Notes: generated by a model from the letters alone, not told the origin. A stretch of DNA of 45,848 nt from JBBTRN01 sp038065175 (GCA_038065175.1 JBBTRN010000004.1:1-45848), one strand, 5' to 3'; shown: positions 35,806-43,761, numbered from the stretch's first letter. Program-made: numbers and translations.

Positions 35806-36642
35806 ATGGCAGTAAAAATTTACAAACCAACTTCAGCGGGACGGCGCAAACACAGTGTGACCGATTATTCGGTATTGCACAAAAAAGTTAAAACCCCCAA
35901 GAATTTGATTGTATCGAAAGCCCGTCCTGCCGGAAGGAATAATAGCGGTAAAATAACAGTGAGGCACCAGGGCGGTGGCGCCAACCGAAAATTTAGAATT
36001 GTGGATTTTTCCAGGCAAGACAAAAAAAATATCCCAGCTGTGGTGCAGACCATTGAATACGACCCGACCAGGACGGCTTTTATTTCTTTAATTGCTTACA
36101 AAGACGGGGAAAAGCGTTTTATTTTAACCCCCATGGGCTTGAAAGTGGGCGCAACAGTACTGTATAGTGATACGGCTGATATAAATCCGGGGAACCGATT
36201 GGCCATAAAAAATATTCCTGTAGGTTCTTTCCTTCATGACATTGAACTTATCCCCGGCCAGGGCGGTAAAATTGCCAGGAGCGCCGGCGCTTACGCCATA
36301 TTGCAGAATACCGAATCGGGATACGCATTGCTAAAAATGCCAAGCGGGGAAATAAGAAAAGTTCGGGATACCGCTTTAGCCACTTTGGGGCAATTGGCGA
36401 ACCAGGACTGGATGAATGTAAGAATCGGCAAGGCCGGCAGAATGAGGCATATGGGTTGGAGGCCGAGTGTAAGAGGCAAGGCCATGAACCCGGTAGACCA
36501 CCCCCACGGCGGCGGTGAAGGCCATAACCCAATCGGATTAAAGTATCCAAAAACCCCCTGGGGCAAGCATGCCATGGGAGTCAGAACGAGAAGGCAGAAG
36601 AAGTATAGTTCTAAATTTATTGTTAAACGCAGATCAAAGTAA
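35806..36642 (+). CDS. rplB: Large ribosomal subunit protein uL2
   Basis: 278 residues. AVKIYKPTSAGRRKHSVTDYS opens it; GRNNSGKITVRHQGGGANRKFRIVDF, IPGQGGKIARSAGAYA and GVAMNPVDHPHGGGEG-type GKAMNPVDHPHGGGEGHNP (with the conserved histidine near the peptidyl-transferase centre) follow. Full length. Confidence 0.98.
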   Translation: MAVKIYKPTSAGRRKHSVTDYSVLHKKVKTPKNLIVSKARPAGRNNSGKITVRHQGGGANRKFRIVDFSRQDKKNIPAVVQTIEYDPTRTAFISLIAYKDGEKRFILTPMGLKVGATVLYSDTADINPGNRLAIKNIPVGSFLHDIELIPGQGGKIARSAGAYAILQNTESGYALLKMPSGEIRKVRDTALATLGQLANQDWMNVRIGKAGRMRHMGWRPSVRGKAMNPVDHPHGGGEGHNPIGLKYPKTPWGKHAMGVRTRRQKKYSSKFIVKRRSK

Positions 36643-36750
36643 TAAGTCATAAGTTATGGCAGCCGGTACAGTTATAGGCTTAAAGTTTTAAGTAACTTAC
36701 TACCTACAACTTACAACTATACTGGCCGCTACAACTAACAACCACGAACG
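36643..36750. repeat. Family C-like palindrome (rplB-rpsS)
   Basis: AAGTCATAAGTTATGGCAGCC / AAGTAACTTACTACCTACAAC words with GGCAGCCGG...CTGGCCGCT near the arms. Confidence 0.65.
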
Positions 36751-37080
36751 ATGTCCAGAAGTTCAAAAAAAGGTCCTTATATAGACGAAAGGCTTTTAAA
36801 AAAAGTCATTAACGCCAAAAGGGGCGACCAGATTAAAACTTGGTCGCGCGCTTGTACTATTCCACCGGAATTTGTGGGTTTTACTTTTTTAGTACACAAT
36901 GGCAGGCAGCATGTTTCCGTTTTTGTTACTGAAAATATGGTTGGGCATAAATTAGGGGAATTCTCTTTTACCAGGAAGTTCCAAAGGCATGGCGGTAAAA
37001 TGGCTAAAGAGCAGGCGGAAGCCGTGGCTTCAGCGGATAAGGCCAAACTTATGGCAGCCAAGGAGCCGGAGAAGAAATAA
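36751..37080 (+). CDS. rpsS: Small ribosomal subunit protein uS19
   Basis: 109 residues. MSRSSKKGPYIDERLLKKV, IKTWSRACTIPPEFVGFTFLVHNGRQHVSVFVTENMVGHKLGEFSFTR are the S19 blocks. A short Ala/Lys tail extends past the usual end. Confidence 0.97.
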   Translation: MSRSSKKGPYIDERLLKKVINAKRGDQIKTWSRACTIPPEFVGFTFLVHNGRQHVSVFVTENMVGHKLGEFSFTRKFQRHGGKMAKEQAEAVASADKAKLMAAKEPEKK

Positions 37081-37082
37081 GC

Positions 37083-37190
37083 TACAAATTTACGAATTAT
37101 TACAAACACTACAAATTTCTACGAATGCCGTGAACCCTATTTGTAGACATTCGTAGATTCGGATAAATTTGTAGATTAGTAGAAAATATT
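37083..37190. repeat. Family G-like palindrome (rpsS-rplV)
   Basis: CTACAAATTTACGAATTATT words against AGACATTCGTAGATTCGG and AAATTTGTAGATT words. Confidence 0.78.
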
Positions 37191-37763
37191 ATGGAAAAAG
37201 CATCAGCTACAACTAAATCATCGGCTCTGCTTGTAAAGGCCTCTGCCCGGCATCTTAGAATTGCTCCCAGAAAAATCCGTTTGGTGACTAATTTAATTAA
37301 GAATTTAAACGTTAATGATGCGATGGTTCAATTACAGCACTTGCCGAAAAAAGCCGCGCCAATGGTGGTCAGGCTGGTGAAAAGCGCAATTGCTAACGCA
37401 AAAAATAATTTTTCTTTGGATCCGGATCATTTGTTTATTAAGAGCATTACCACGGATATGGGGAAAGCTATGAAACGATATTTTCCCCGTGCCCGCGGTA
37501 GCGCTTTTGTGATTAGGCGGAAAATGTCGCATGTAAATTTGGTTTTAGAAGAGCGCAAGCAAGGCAAGGCGGCTAAGTCTAGAATTTCGCTGTTTAAGAA
37601 AAAAGAAGAAGCTGCGCCGGAGAATATAGATAAAATCGATGCCACAAATAAGCAAGAGGTTAAAGATGCCAAGAAGCAATTTACGGTAAAAACCGATGAG
37701 CAAAGGAAAATGAATACCGTCGCGAACAAGCGAAGATTATTTAACAGGAAAAGCGGAGAGTAA
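37191..37763 (+). CDS. rplV: Large ribosomal subunit protein uL22 with long C-terminal tail
   Basis: 190 residues. LVKASARHLRIAPRKIRLVTNLIKNLNVNDAMVQL and the tunnel hairpin AMKRYFPRARGSAFVIRRKMSHVNLVLEER are canonical. The core ends near residue 125, followed by about 60 residues rich in Lys/Glu/Ala (KKKEEAAPENIDKIDATNKQ), probably disordered. Tails of this type are common in CPR. Confidence 0.96.
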   Translation: MEKASATTKSSALLVKASARHLRIAPRKIRLVTNLIKNLNVNDAMVQLQHLPKKAAPMVVRLVKSAIANAKNNFSLDPDHLFIKSITTDMGKAMKRYFPRARGSAFVIRRKMSHVNLVLEERKQGKAAKSRISLFKKKEEAAPENIDKIDATNKQEVKDAKKQFTVKTDEQRKMNTVANKRRLFNRKSGE

Positions 37764-37867
37764 AAAAATTAAATAAAATTAAATAAAATTTACAAATTAA
37801 TTAAAATTTCTAACTTCAATTTTTATTTAATTTTACTTAATCTTGATCAATTTTGTTCAATTAATTT
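37764..37867. repeat. Family F palindrome (rplV-rpsC)
   Basis: AAATTAAATAAAATTAAATAA against TTATTTAATTTTACTTAATC and TTTTGTTCAATTAATTT, ending at the rpsC ATG. Confidence 0.78.
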
Positions 37868-38554
37868 ATGGGTCATAAGATAAATCCAACATCAATTAGG
37901 CTAAAAATTACCCAACCCTGGAAATCCAGGTGGTTTGCCAAACCGCCTGATTACGCGAAGCTGTTGGCTGAAGACATTAAAATCAGGGAATACCTGGATA
38001 AGCATTTGAAAAAGGCCGGGTTGGTTCGCTTAGATATTGAACGAACCGGCGACGGTACAATTACGGTTGTGGTGAAGACTACTAAGCCCGGGCTAATTAT
38101 TGGTAAGGGCGGAGCCGGGATTGAAGAGTTAAAAAAGAAGATTAGGCAGAAATTGGGCATTAAGAAAGAGCTGAAAGTGAATATTGAGGAAATGCGCGAA
38201 GTAAATCTGCAGGCGCAGAGCATTGCCAACAGTATTTCCGAACAAATTGAAAAGCGCGTGGCATTCAGGAGGTTAATGAAGCAAACGCTCGAGCAGATTA
38301 TGAACGCAGGGGCAAAGGGCGCGAAAGTCGCGATTGGCGGAAGGTTAAACGGCGCGGAAATTGCCAGGACAGAGCATTTGGCCTTAGGGAAAATACCGCT
38401 TCACACCTTGCGCGCGGACATTGATTTTGCCAGAAGCACGGCATTTACCACTTACGGCACAGTCGGGATAAAGGTTTGGATATATAAGGGAGATGTATTC
38501 GAAGAAAAAAGTCAGTCAATGAAGACTAAAGTTGAACGAGAAAATAATGTTTAG
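37868..38554 (+). CDS. rpsC: Small ribosomal subunit protein uS3
   Basis: 228 residues. MGHKINPTSIRLKITQPWKSRWF opens it. The KH domain shows GLIIGKGGAGIEELKKKI, and the C-terminal domain GAKGAKVAIGGRLNGAEIARTE and GVKVWIYKG-type GIKVWIYKGD. Helicase-like entry-tunnel function in the ribosome. Full length. Confidence 0.98.
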   Translation: MGHKINPTSIRLKITQPWKSRWFAKPPDYAKLLAEDIKIREYLDKHLKKAGLVRLDIERTGDGTITVVVKTTKPGLIIGKGGAGIEELKKKIRQKLGIKKELKVNIEEMREVNLQAQSIANSISEQIEKRVAFRRLMKQTLEQIMNAGAKGAKVAIGGRLNGAEIARTEHLALGKIPLHTLRADIDFARSTAFTTYGTVGIKVWIYKGDVFEEKSQSMKTKVERENNV

Positions 38555-38570
38555 TTGTTAACCAATATTT

Positions 38571-38690
38571 GCCAATTCCAAATTTCTAATTTCAAATGTC
38601 GAATTAATGCTAAATGCTTAAATTTAAAATTAAAAATTGAATATTCGGATTTAATTTTGAAATTTGTAATTTGATATTTGAAATTTTATT
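38571..38690. repeat. Family B palindrome (rpsC-rplP)
   Basis: CAATTCCAAATTTCTAATTTC...GAAATTTGTAATTTGATATTTG, ending three bases before an ATG (38694) that repeats the rplP start. Confidence 0.82.
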
Positions 38691-38693
38691 GTT

Positions 38694-38726
38694 ATGTTTA
38701 TTCCTAAAAAATTAAAACCCCAGTAG
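38694..38726 (+). other. Duplicate start of rplP, stopped after ten codons
   Basis: ATG TTT ATT CCT AAA AAA TTA AAA encodes MFIPKKLK, as does the real rplP start at 38805, with only third-position or silent differences. It continues PQ and then stops at TAG. It lies in the position where an rplP start would be expected after a repeat and is in frame with the real gene, 111 bases upstream. Confidence 0.78.
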
Positions 38727-38743
38727 TATGACCCTTTGGGTCA
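38719..38743. repeat. REP-like hairpin splitting the rplP start
   Basis: CCCC-AGTAGTATGACCC-ttt-GGGTCAACTAC-GGGG. On the minus strand it reads GTAG...CTAC framing a stem with an AAA loop, like the hairpins beside the RAYT gene. Confidence 0.6.
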
Positions 38744-38804
38744 ACTACGGGGCGAGACTCAGAAAAGCATTGTTCAGTTATCAAACTTTGATTTAATAAA
38801 AGCC

Positions 38805-39221
38805 ATGTTCATACCTAAAAAACTAAAACACCGCAAGCACCACAGGGGTCACACTAAAGGCAAGGCAACCGCCGGCCAAACGATTGCTTTTGGCCAATTC
38901 GGCCTAAAGGCCATTGAAAGTTCCTGGATAACCGCAAGGCAGATTGAGGCCGCGCGCAGAGCCATGACGAGGTACGTGCAAAGGGGCGGTAAAATTTGGA
39001 TAAGAATTTTTGCCGACAAGCCGATTACAGCCCACGGTAACGAAAGTCCAATGGGCGGTGGCAAAGGCGCGGTTGACCATTTTGTATCTGTTGTGAAAAA
39101 GGGCAGAATTTTGTTTGAGATGGACGGAGTGACTCAAGCCCAGGCGCAGGAAGCAATGAGATTGGCTTCTTATAAATTACCGGTTAAGTCGAAATTTTTA
39201 GTTAAGGAGAAGCACGGGTAA
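38805..39221 (+). CDS. rplP: Large ribosomal subunit protein uL16
   Basis: 138 residues from ATG 38805. MFIPKKLKHRKHHRGHTKGKA is the typical L16 opening, FGLKAIESSWITARQIEAARRAMTRYVQRGGKIWIRIFADKPIT the core. A TTG-started extension of 23 residues (from 38736) is in frame but would translate the hairpin and is unlike L16. The upstream 111 bases hold a duplicate start and a hairpin. Confidence 0.97.
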   Translation: MFIPKKLKHRKHHRGHTKGKATAGQTIAFGQFGLKAIESSWITARQIEAARRAMTRYVQRGGKIWIRIFADKPITAHGNESPMGGGKGAVDHFVSVVKKGRILFEMDGVTQAQAQEAMRLASYKLPVKSKFLVKEKHG

Positions 39222-39299
39222 CAAGTAGCGGGTAGCGAGTAGTAAGTAGCCAGACAGTTCTGGCTAAACGCTACAAGCTAAACGCTAAACGCTAATTTT
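39222..39299. repeat. Family C palindrome (rplP-rpmC)
   Basis: AGTAGCGGGTAGCGAGTAG words, central GCCAGACAGTTCTGGC, and CTACAAGCTAAACGCTAAACG words; the reference copy of the family. Confidence 0.85.
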
Positions 39300-39485
39300 A
39301 TGAAGTATAAAGAATTAACAACTTTGGGAGCCGAAGAGCTTAAAAAAAAGCTTTTAGATTTGCGTACTGAAGCTCATGAATTGTCTACTAAAATCAGATT
39401 GAACCAGGAAAAGCAAACCCATAAGTTGCGCATGGTTAAAAAGGATATAGCGAGATTATTAACTTATTTAGCTAGTAGTAAGTAG
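39300..39485 (+). CDS. rpmC: Large ribosomal subunit protein uL29
   Basis: 61 residues. MKYKELTTLGAEELKKKLLDLRTEAHELSTKIRLNQEKQTHKLRMVKKDIARLLTYL is a normal L29 coiled-helix pair. The last residues (ASSK) and the stop are encoded by the left arm of the next family C repeat. It sits at the tunnel exit beside L23. Confidence 0.95.
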   Translation: MKYKELTTLGAEELKKKLLDLRTEAHELSTKIRLNQEKQTHKLRMVKKDIARLLTYLASSK

Positions 39486-39553
39486 CAGGTAGCAAGTAGC
39501 CAGACGGGTTTTCCTAAACGCTACTCACTAACTGCTAAACGTTTATTTATTGT
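39470..39553. repeat. Family C palindrome (rpmC-rpsQ)
   Basis: TAGTAGTAAGTAGCAGGTAGC words, GCCAGACGGGTTTTCC in the centre, and CTACTCACTAACTGCTAAACG words. It overlaps the rpmC 3' end. Confidence 0.82.
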
Positions 39554-39793
39554 ATGACCTCTAAAAAACAACAGATGATAGGCACTGTTATATCGGACAA
39601 GATGGTTAAGACCGTGGTAGTTAAGGTTGATGTAAAAAAAAGGCATCCTAAATACCATAAATCATACACAGTTTCCAGAAAATTTAAAGCGCACGATGAA
39701 AACCAGGAATATCATACCGGGGACAGGGTAATTATTGAATCTATAAGGCCGATGAGTAAGGAAAAGAAATTTAAAGTTATTGGGAAAGTCTAG
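39554..39793 (+). CDS. rpsQ: Small ribosomal subunit protein uS17
   Basis: 79 residues. MIGTVISDKMVKTVVVKVDVKKRHPKYHKSYTVSRKFKAHDENQEYHTGDRVIIESIRPMSKEKKFKV shows the OB-fold S17 with the GDRVIIxExRP motif. Complete. Confidence 0.97.
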   Translation: MTSKKQQMIGTVISDKMVKTVVVKVDVKKRHPKYHKSYTVSRKFKAHDENQEYHTGDRVIIESIRPMSKEKKFKVIGKV

Positions 39794-39865
39794 TAGTAAG
39801 TAGTAGGTAGCATTTAGCCAGGCAGTTTGGCTAAACGCTACCCACTAAACGCTAAATGCTAATTT
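39794..39865. repeat. Family C palindrome (rpsQ-rplN)
   Basis: TAGTAAGTAGTAGGTAGC words, GCCAGGCAGTTTGGC and CTACCCACTAAACGCTAAATG words. Confidence 0.82.
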
Positions 39866-40258
39866 ATGCTTCAAGTACGTTCATGGATTAAAATAGCAGA
39901 CAACAGCGGCGCTAAGATCGTCAATGTTTTTAGCGTGAACGGAAAAAACAGGAATCGTTTTGCCCGGGTTGGCGACGTAATTTCCGGCAGCGTAAAAGCA
40001 GTGGATGCACAGTCAGGAATAAAGAAGGGCGATAAGATTTACGCGGTTATAGTGCGGACCAGAAAAGAAATGCGCAGGCGGGATGGCTCATATATTCGTT
40101 TTGACGACAATGCAGGCGTGCTTGTAAGCAAAGAAACAGGGGAACCAAGGGGTACCAGAATTTTTGGCCCCATCCCAAGAGAGTTGCGCGAAAAAGCTTT
40201 GGGCAAGTACGAGGATGGGTTTAAAAAGATTTTATCATTAGCGCCGGAAGTCATTTAA
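39866..40258 (+). CDS. rplN: Large ribosomal subunit protein uL14
   Basis: 130 residues. MLQVRSWIKIADNSGAKIVNVFSV, GDVISGSVKAVD, KKGDKIYAVIVRTRKEMRRRDGSYIRFDDNAGVLV, and RGTRIFGPIPRELREK are canonical. It bridges the subunits. Slightly longer C-terminus than the 122-residue norm. Confidence 0.97.
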   Translation: MLQVRSWIKIADNSGAKIVNVFSVNGKNRNRFARVGDVISGSVKAVDAQSGIKKGDKIYAVIVRTRKEMRRRDGSYIRFDDNAGVLVSKETGEPRGTRIFGPIPRELREKALGKYEDGFKKILSLAPEVI

Positions 40259-40260
40259 AA

Positions 40261-40325
40261 AGTGATCAGTGATCAGTGGACAGTAAAACACTAATCACTA
40301 GCCACTAATCACTAGCCACTAGTTT
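40261..40325. repeat. Family D palindrome (rplN-rplX)
   Basis: AGTGATCAGTGATCAGTGGAC against CACTAATCACTAGCCACTAATC words. Confidence 0.82.
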
Positions 40326-40643
40326 ATGAACAAACTTAGAATAAAAAAAGGTGATACCGTAAAAGTCCTTTCCGGTAAAGACAGGGGCAGAACAGGCAAG
40401 GTTTTGCAGGTTTTTCCTGGCATAAGAAAAGCAGTTGTAGAGAATGTAAATATGCATACTAAGTTTGAACGGAGCAAAAAAGCCGGCCAGCCGGGTAAAA
40501 AAATTACCTTTTCTTCCCCAATGTCTGTGTCTAAACTCCAGTTTATTGACCCAAATTCAGGAAAGCCGACAAGGGTCGGGTACCAATTTTTAGAAAATAA
40601 GACTAAGCAAAGAATTGCCAAAGAAAGCGGAAAAGCAATTTAA
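40326..40643 (+). CDS. rplX: Large ribosomal subunit protein uL24
   Basis: 105 residues. KLRIKKGDTVKVLSGKDRGRTGKVLQVFPGIRKAVVENVNMHTKFERS is the KOW domain of L24. It initiates 50S assembly. Confidence 0.97.
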   Translation: MNKLRIKKGDTVKVLSGKDRGRTGKVLQVFPGIRKAVVENVNMHTKFERSKKAGQPGKKITFSSPMSVSKLQFIDPNSGKPTRVGYQFLENKTKQRIAKESGKAI

Positions 40644-40740
40644 GACGCTGAAATTACGCTGATAGGTACGCTGAACTAACGCTGAAATGAGCGTTCGGCG
40701 GCAAATCAGCGTACCAATCAGCGATTAATCAGCGGTATAT
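40644..40740. repeat. Family E palindrome (rplX-rplE)
   Basis: GACGCTGAAATTACGCTGATAG words against AATCAGCGTACCAATCAGCG words, with GAGCGTTCGGCGGC in the centre. Confidence 0.85.
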
Positions 40741-41280
40741 ATGGAAAGATTACAGGAAAAATATAATAAGGAAGTTGTACCGGCTTTGCAGGCAAAGTTT
40801 GGTTTTAAGAATGTGATGCAAGTCCCAAAAATTGTTAAGATAGTTTTAAATGTGGGTCTTGGTAAAATTAAGGAAGACAAGAAAAAAATTGACGCGATTT
40901 TTGAAGACTTTAAAAAGATTTCAGGGCAGTCGCCGGTAAAAACGCTCGCGCGCAAGTCCATTTCCGGTTTTAAGGTAAGGGAAAACCAAGTGGTTGGATT
41001 AACCTGCACTTTAAGGGGTTTTAGGATGTATGCCTTTTTAGACAAGCTGATTCATGTCGCGTTGCCTCGTGTGAGGGACTTTCGGGGAGTATCGCCTACA
41101 GGTTTTGACGGCAGAGGGAATTATCATTTGGGCTTAAAGGAACACTTGGTTTTTTTGGAAGTCCCGGCTGATTCTTTGGAAAATATCTTTGGTCTGGAGG
41201 TTTCAATAGTAACTAATTCGGGCAAAGACGAGCCGTCGAGAGAATTATTAAAGGTAATGGGATTCCCGTTTAAACATTGA
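40741..41280 (+). CDS. rplE: Large ribosomal subunit protein uL5
   Basis: 179 residues. VPKIVKIVLNVGLGKIKEDKK, GQSPVKTLARKSISGFKVRENQVVGLTCTLRG, LPRVRDFRGVSPTGFDGRGNYHLGLKEHLVF are the L5 blocks. It binds 5S rRNA. Confidence 0.97.
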   Translation: MERLQEKYNKEVVPALQAKFGFKNVMQVPKIVKIVLNVGLGKIKEDKKKIDAIFEDFKKISGQSPVKTLARKSISGFKVRENQVVGLTCTLRGFRMYAFLDKLIHVALPRVRDFRGVSPTGFDGRGNYHLGLKEHLVFLEVPADSLENIFGLEVSIVTNSGKDEPSRELLKVMGFPFKH

Positions 41281-41380
41281 CAAAAATGACAAAATTAATA
41301 AAATTGACAAAAATAATTAAAAAATGCAGTCTAATTTTGTCAATTTTGCTCAATTTTATTTAATTTTGTTCAATTAGGTT
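41281..41380. repeat. Family F palindrome (rplE-rpsN)
   Basis: AAAATGACAAAATTAATAAAA words against TAATTTTGTCAATTTTGCTC words. Confidence 0.82.
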
Positions 41381-41575
41381 ATGGCTACACAAGCTCAAAT
41401 CGCCAAGTCAAAAAGAAGCAGGATAAAACCTAAATTTTCCTCTAGGATTACTAGGCGTTGTTGGAAGTGCGGTCGTAAAGGGGGTTTTATGCGCGATTTT
41501 GAATTATGCAGGATTTGTTTTAGAGAATTAGCCAGTAAGGGAGAAATTCCCGGAATAGTCAAAGCGAGCTGGTAA
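41381..41575 (+). CDS. rpsN: Small ribosomal subunit protein uS14, zinc type
   Basis: 64 residues. The short form with CWKCGRKGGFMRDFELCRICFRE, two C-x2-C pairs that bind one zinc. A Lys/Arg-rich N-terminus (AKSKRSRIKPKFSSRITRR) contacts 16S rRNA. Confidence 0.96.
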   Translation: MATQAQIAKSKRSRIKPKFSSRITRRCWKCGRKGGFMRDFELCRICFRELASKGEIPGIVKASW

Positions 41576-41576
41576 G

Positions 41577-41678
41577 GGCAATTGACAAAAATGACAAAAA
41601 TGACAAAATTGACAAAAATATTTTGCAGTAAATTATGTTAAATTTTATTTAATTTTTTAAATTTTGTTCAATTAAGAT
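41577..41678. repeat. Family F palindrome (rpsN-rpsH)
   Basis: TTGACAAAAATGACAAAAATG words against TTTATTTAATTTTTTAAATT words and TGTTCAATTAAG. Confidence 0.82.
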
Positions 41679-42071
41679 ATGTACACCGATCCAATTTCAG
41701 ACATGTTAACCCGAATAAGGAATGCTTCATTAGCCCGGAAACCCGAGCTGGTTTTGCCTTTTTCCAATTTTAAAAAAGCTCTGGCTGAAGTTTTGGCTAG
41801 AGAGGGATTTATTGGGATCATTAAAGAATTGGTCGGTAAGCATAAAATGCTCCAAATAAATTTGAAGTACACTGAACAGGGCGACCAGGTAATTTCCGGA
41901 ATAAAAAGGGTGAGCAAACCCGGACAGAGAATCTATTTGCCATTGGAAAAAATTCCCAGGACTAACAGTGGCTTCGGTATTACAGTGATTTCGACTTCCA
42001 AGGGCTTGGTTACGGACAAAGAAGCAAGAAAACAGAAGATTGGCGGGGAAATAGTCTGTCAGGTATGGTAA
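41679..42071 (+). CDS. rpsH: Small ribosomal subunit protein uS8
   Basis: 130 residues. YTDPISDMLTRIRNASLARKPELVLPFSNFKKALAEVLAREGFI opens it. The C-terminal GFGITVISTSKGLVTDKEARKQKIGGEIVCQVW is the S8 signature. Confidence 0.97.
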   Translation: MYTDPISDMLTRIRNASLARKPELVLPFSNFKKALAEVLAREGFIGIIKELVGKHKMLQINLKYTEQGDQVISGIKRVSKPGQRIYLPLEKIPRTNSGFGITVISTSKGLVTDKEARKQKIGGEIVCQVW

Positions 42072-42153
42072 TTAACTAGCTAGTAGTAAGTAGCAATTAG
42101 TATTTAGCCAGACAGTTTTGCTAAAAACTACTTACTAAACGCTAAACGCTAAA
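42072..42153. repeat. Family C palindrome (rpsH-rplF)
   Basis: GCTAGTAGTAAGTAGCAATTAG words, GCCAGACAGTTTTGC and CTACTTACTAAACGCTAAACG words. Confidence 0.82.
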
Positions 42154-42708
42154 ATGTCAAGAATCGGAAAAAAACCGGTAATTCTCCCAAGCGGGGTAAA
42201 GGCAGAGCTTAATGGCTCCAGTTTAAGCGTGTCCGGGCCGAAAGGGGTATTGCAAATCGAAATTCATCCAAAAGTTAAGGTTAATGTGGCAGAGAAGGAG
42301 ATAACCGTAGATATTGCGGACAAGGAAAACAAAAAGGAAAAATCCCTTTGGGGTTTGACCCGAGCGTTAATAAATAATTTGGTTGAAGGCGTGACAAAGG
42401 GTTTTGAAAAAAAACTCGAGGTCAATGGGGTGGGTTTTAAGGTGCAAGTTTCGGGTCAGAAGATTATAATGTCTTTAGGTTTTTCTCATCCGGTGGAAGT
42501 TGAGATTCCTAATGATTTGTCCGTAACAGTAGATAAAAACCTTATTACCATCCAGGGATCGGATAAGCAAAAAGTCGGGAAGTTTGCGGCAGAGGTTAGA
42601 GAGCTTAAAAAACCCGAGCCTTATAAAGGCAAGGGCATAAGGTATATAGATGAAGTGGTGCGCAGGAAAGCCGGCAAGGTCGTGAAGGTAGTAGGCGGAG
42701 GGAAATAA
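42154..42708 (+). CDS. rplF: Large ribosomal subunit protein uL6
   Basis: 184 residues. MSRIGKKPVILPSGVKAELNG and the C-terminal EPYKGKGIRYIDEVVRRKAGK are standard L6. It lies near the GTPase centre. The gene ends two bases before rplR, the only junction in the operon without a repeat. Confidence 0.98.
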   Translation: MSRIGKKPVILPSGVKAELNGSSLSVSGPKGVLQIEIHPKVKVNVAEKEITVDIADKENKKEKSLWGLTRALINNLVEGVTKGFEKKLEVNGVGFKVQVSGQKIIMSLGFSHPVEVEIPNDLSVTVDKNLITIQGSDKQKVGKFAAEVRELKKPEPYKGKGIRYIDEVVRRKAGKVVKVVGGGK

Positions 42709-42710
42709 TT

Positions 42711-43067
42711 ATGAAATCAGCAAGCAAGCAAAAAAGAATAAAGCGAACTGCCAGGCATAAGCGCGTTAGGGCAAAAGTAACCGGCTCTTCAGTAGCCCCG
42801 CGTTTGAGCGTTTTTCGAAGCAGTAAAGCGATTTACGCCCAAATTATTGACGACAATTCAGGCAAGACCCTGGTTTTTGCATCGAGTTTACCGCTCGGAG
42901 CCAAGGCTAAAAAGACAGACGCCTCGAAAGAGGTGGGCAAAGCTTTGGCAGCCAAAGCTTTGGCTAAAAAGATTGACCGGGTGGTATTTGACCGGGGCGG
43001 ATACAAGTACCATGGCCGCGTAAAAGCTTTGGCAGATGGGGCAAGGGAAGGTGGCCTTAAGTTTTAA
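42711..43067 (+). CDS. rplR: Large ribosomal subunit protein uL18
   Basis: 118 residues. RHKRVRAKVTGSSVAPRLSVFRSSKAIYAQIIDDNSGKTLVFASS and VVFDRGGYKYHGRVKALADGAREGGLKF are L18. It binds 5S rRNA. It has a Shine-Dalgarno-like GGAGGG seven bases before the ATG, unlike most genes of the operon. Confidence 0.97.
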   Translation: MKSASKQKRIKRTARHKRVRAKVTGSSVAPRLSVFRSSKAIYAQIIDDNSGKTLVFASSLPLGAKAKKTDASKEVGKALAAKALAKKIDRVVFDRGGYKYHGRVKALADGAREGGLKF

Positions 43068-43184
43068 TTAATACATCGAATCAACGAATGGAACGAATCT
43101 ACGAAGGGCAACGAATAGAGAATGTAGTATTCGCAGATTCGGAGTTATTCGTTGATTCGTCTAATTTGTAGATTCGATATATTT
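43068..43184. repeat. Family G palindrome (rplR-rpsE)
   Basis: ACATCGAATCAACGAATGG words against GAGTTATTCGTTGATTCG and TTGTAGATTCGAT words. Confidence 0.83.
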
Positions 43185-43691
43185 ATGGAAAAAAGACAAC
43201 GCAGACAAAATAGGGAAGGCGAGCGTGAGCGCAGCGAGTTTGACCAAAAAGTTGTGGAGGTCAAGCGCGTCACCCGCGTTATGGCGGGCGGCAAAAGAAT
43301 GCGCTTTAGGGCGCTCGTGGTAATCGGCGACCATAAGGGAAAAGTCGGCGTGGGCCTTAAAAAAGGCGCTGACGTTTCGGGCAGTGTTGAGAAGGCTGTT
43401 AATGCAGCTAAGAAAAATTTAATTTCTTTGCCGCTCGTTAACGGGACTATCCCGCATCAGTTAAAGGTTAAGTATAAAGCCAGCCGCTTAAACCTTATGC
43501 CTGCCCGTCCCGGTACGGGCGTGATCGCCGGGGGCGCCGTGCGCCAGGTTTTTGAGCTTGCCGGAATAAAAAATGTTGTAAGTAAAATGTTCGGCTCCAA
43601 CAATAAAGTAAATAATGTTAAGGCCGTATTTGAGGCTTTTAGGAAAATGAAGAGCAAAGAGCAAATAGCGAAAATGAGGAACAGTAAGTAG
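43185..43691 (+). CDS. rpsE: Small ribosomal subunit protein uS5
   Basis: 168 residues from ATG 43185; an upstream in-frame ATG at 43152 lies in the repeat. DQKVVEVKRVTRVMAGGKRMRFRALVVIGDHKGKVGVGLKKG is the S5 dsRNA-binding fold, and ARPGTGVIAGGAVRQVFELAGIKNVVSKMFGSNN the C-terminal domain. The N-terminal REGERERSE is of repeat-like composition. No rpmD follows. Confidence 0.97.
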   Translation: MEKRQRRQNREGERERSEFDQKVVEVKRVTRVMAGGKRMRFRALVVIGDHKGKVGVGLKKGADVSGSVEKAVNAAKKNLISLPLVNGTIPHQLKVKYKASRLNLMPARPGTGVIAGGAVRQVFELAGIKNVVSKMFGSNNKVNNVKAVFEAFRKMKSKEQIAKMRNSK

Positions 43692-43761
43692 CGCTTAGTA
43701 GGTAGTAAGTAGCCAGACAGTTCTGGCTAAACGCTACAAGCTAAACGCTAAACGCTAATTT
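43691..43761. repeat. Family C palindrome (rpsE-rplO)
   Basis: AGCGCTTAGTAGGTAGTAAG words, GCCAGACAGTTCTGGC, and CTACAAGCTAAACGCTAAACG words. The rpsE stop is its first base-paired triplet. Confidence 0.83.

Noticed and set aside
38736..38804. N-terminal extension of L16 from a TTG
   Set aside because: It would translate the REP-like hairpin, and the conserved L16 start MFIPKKLK is at 38805.
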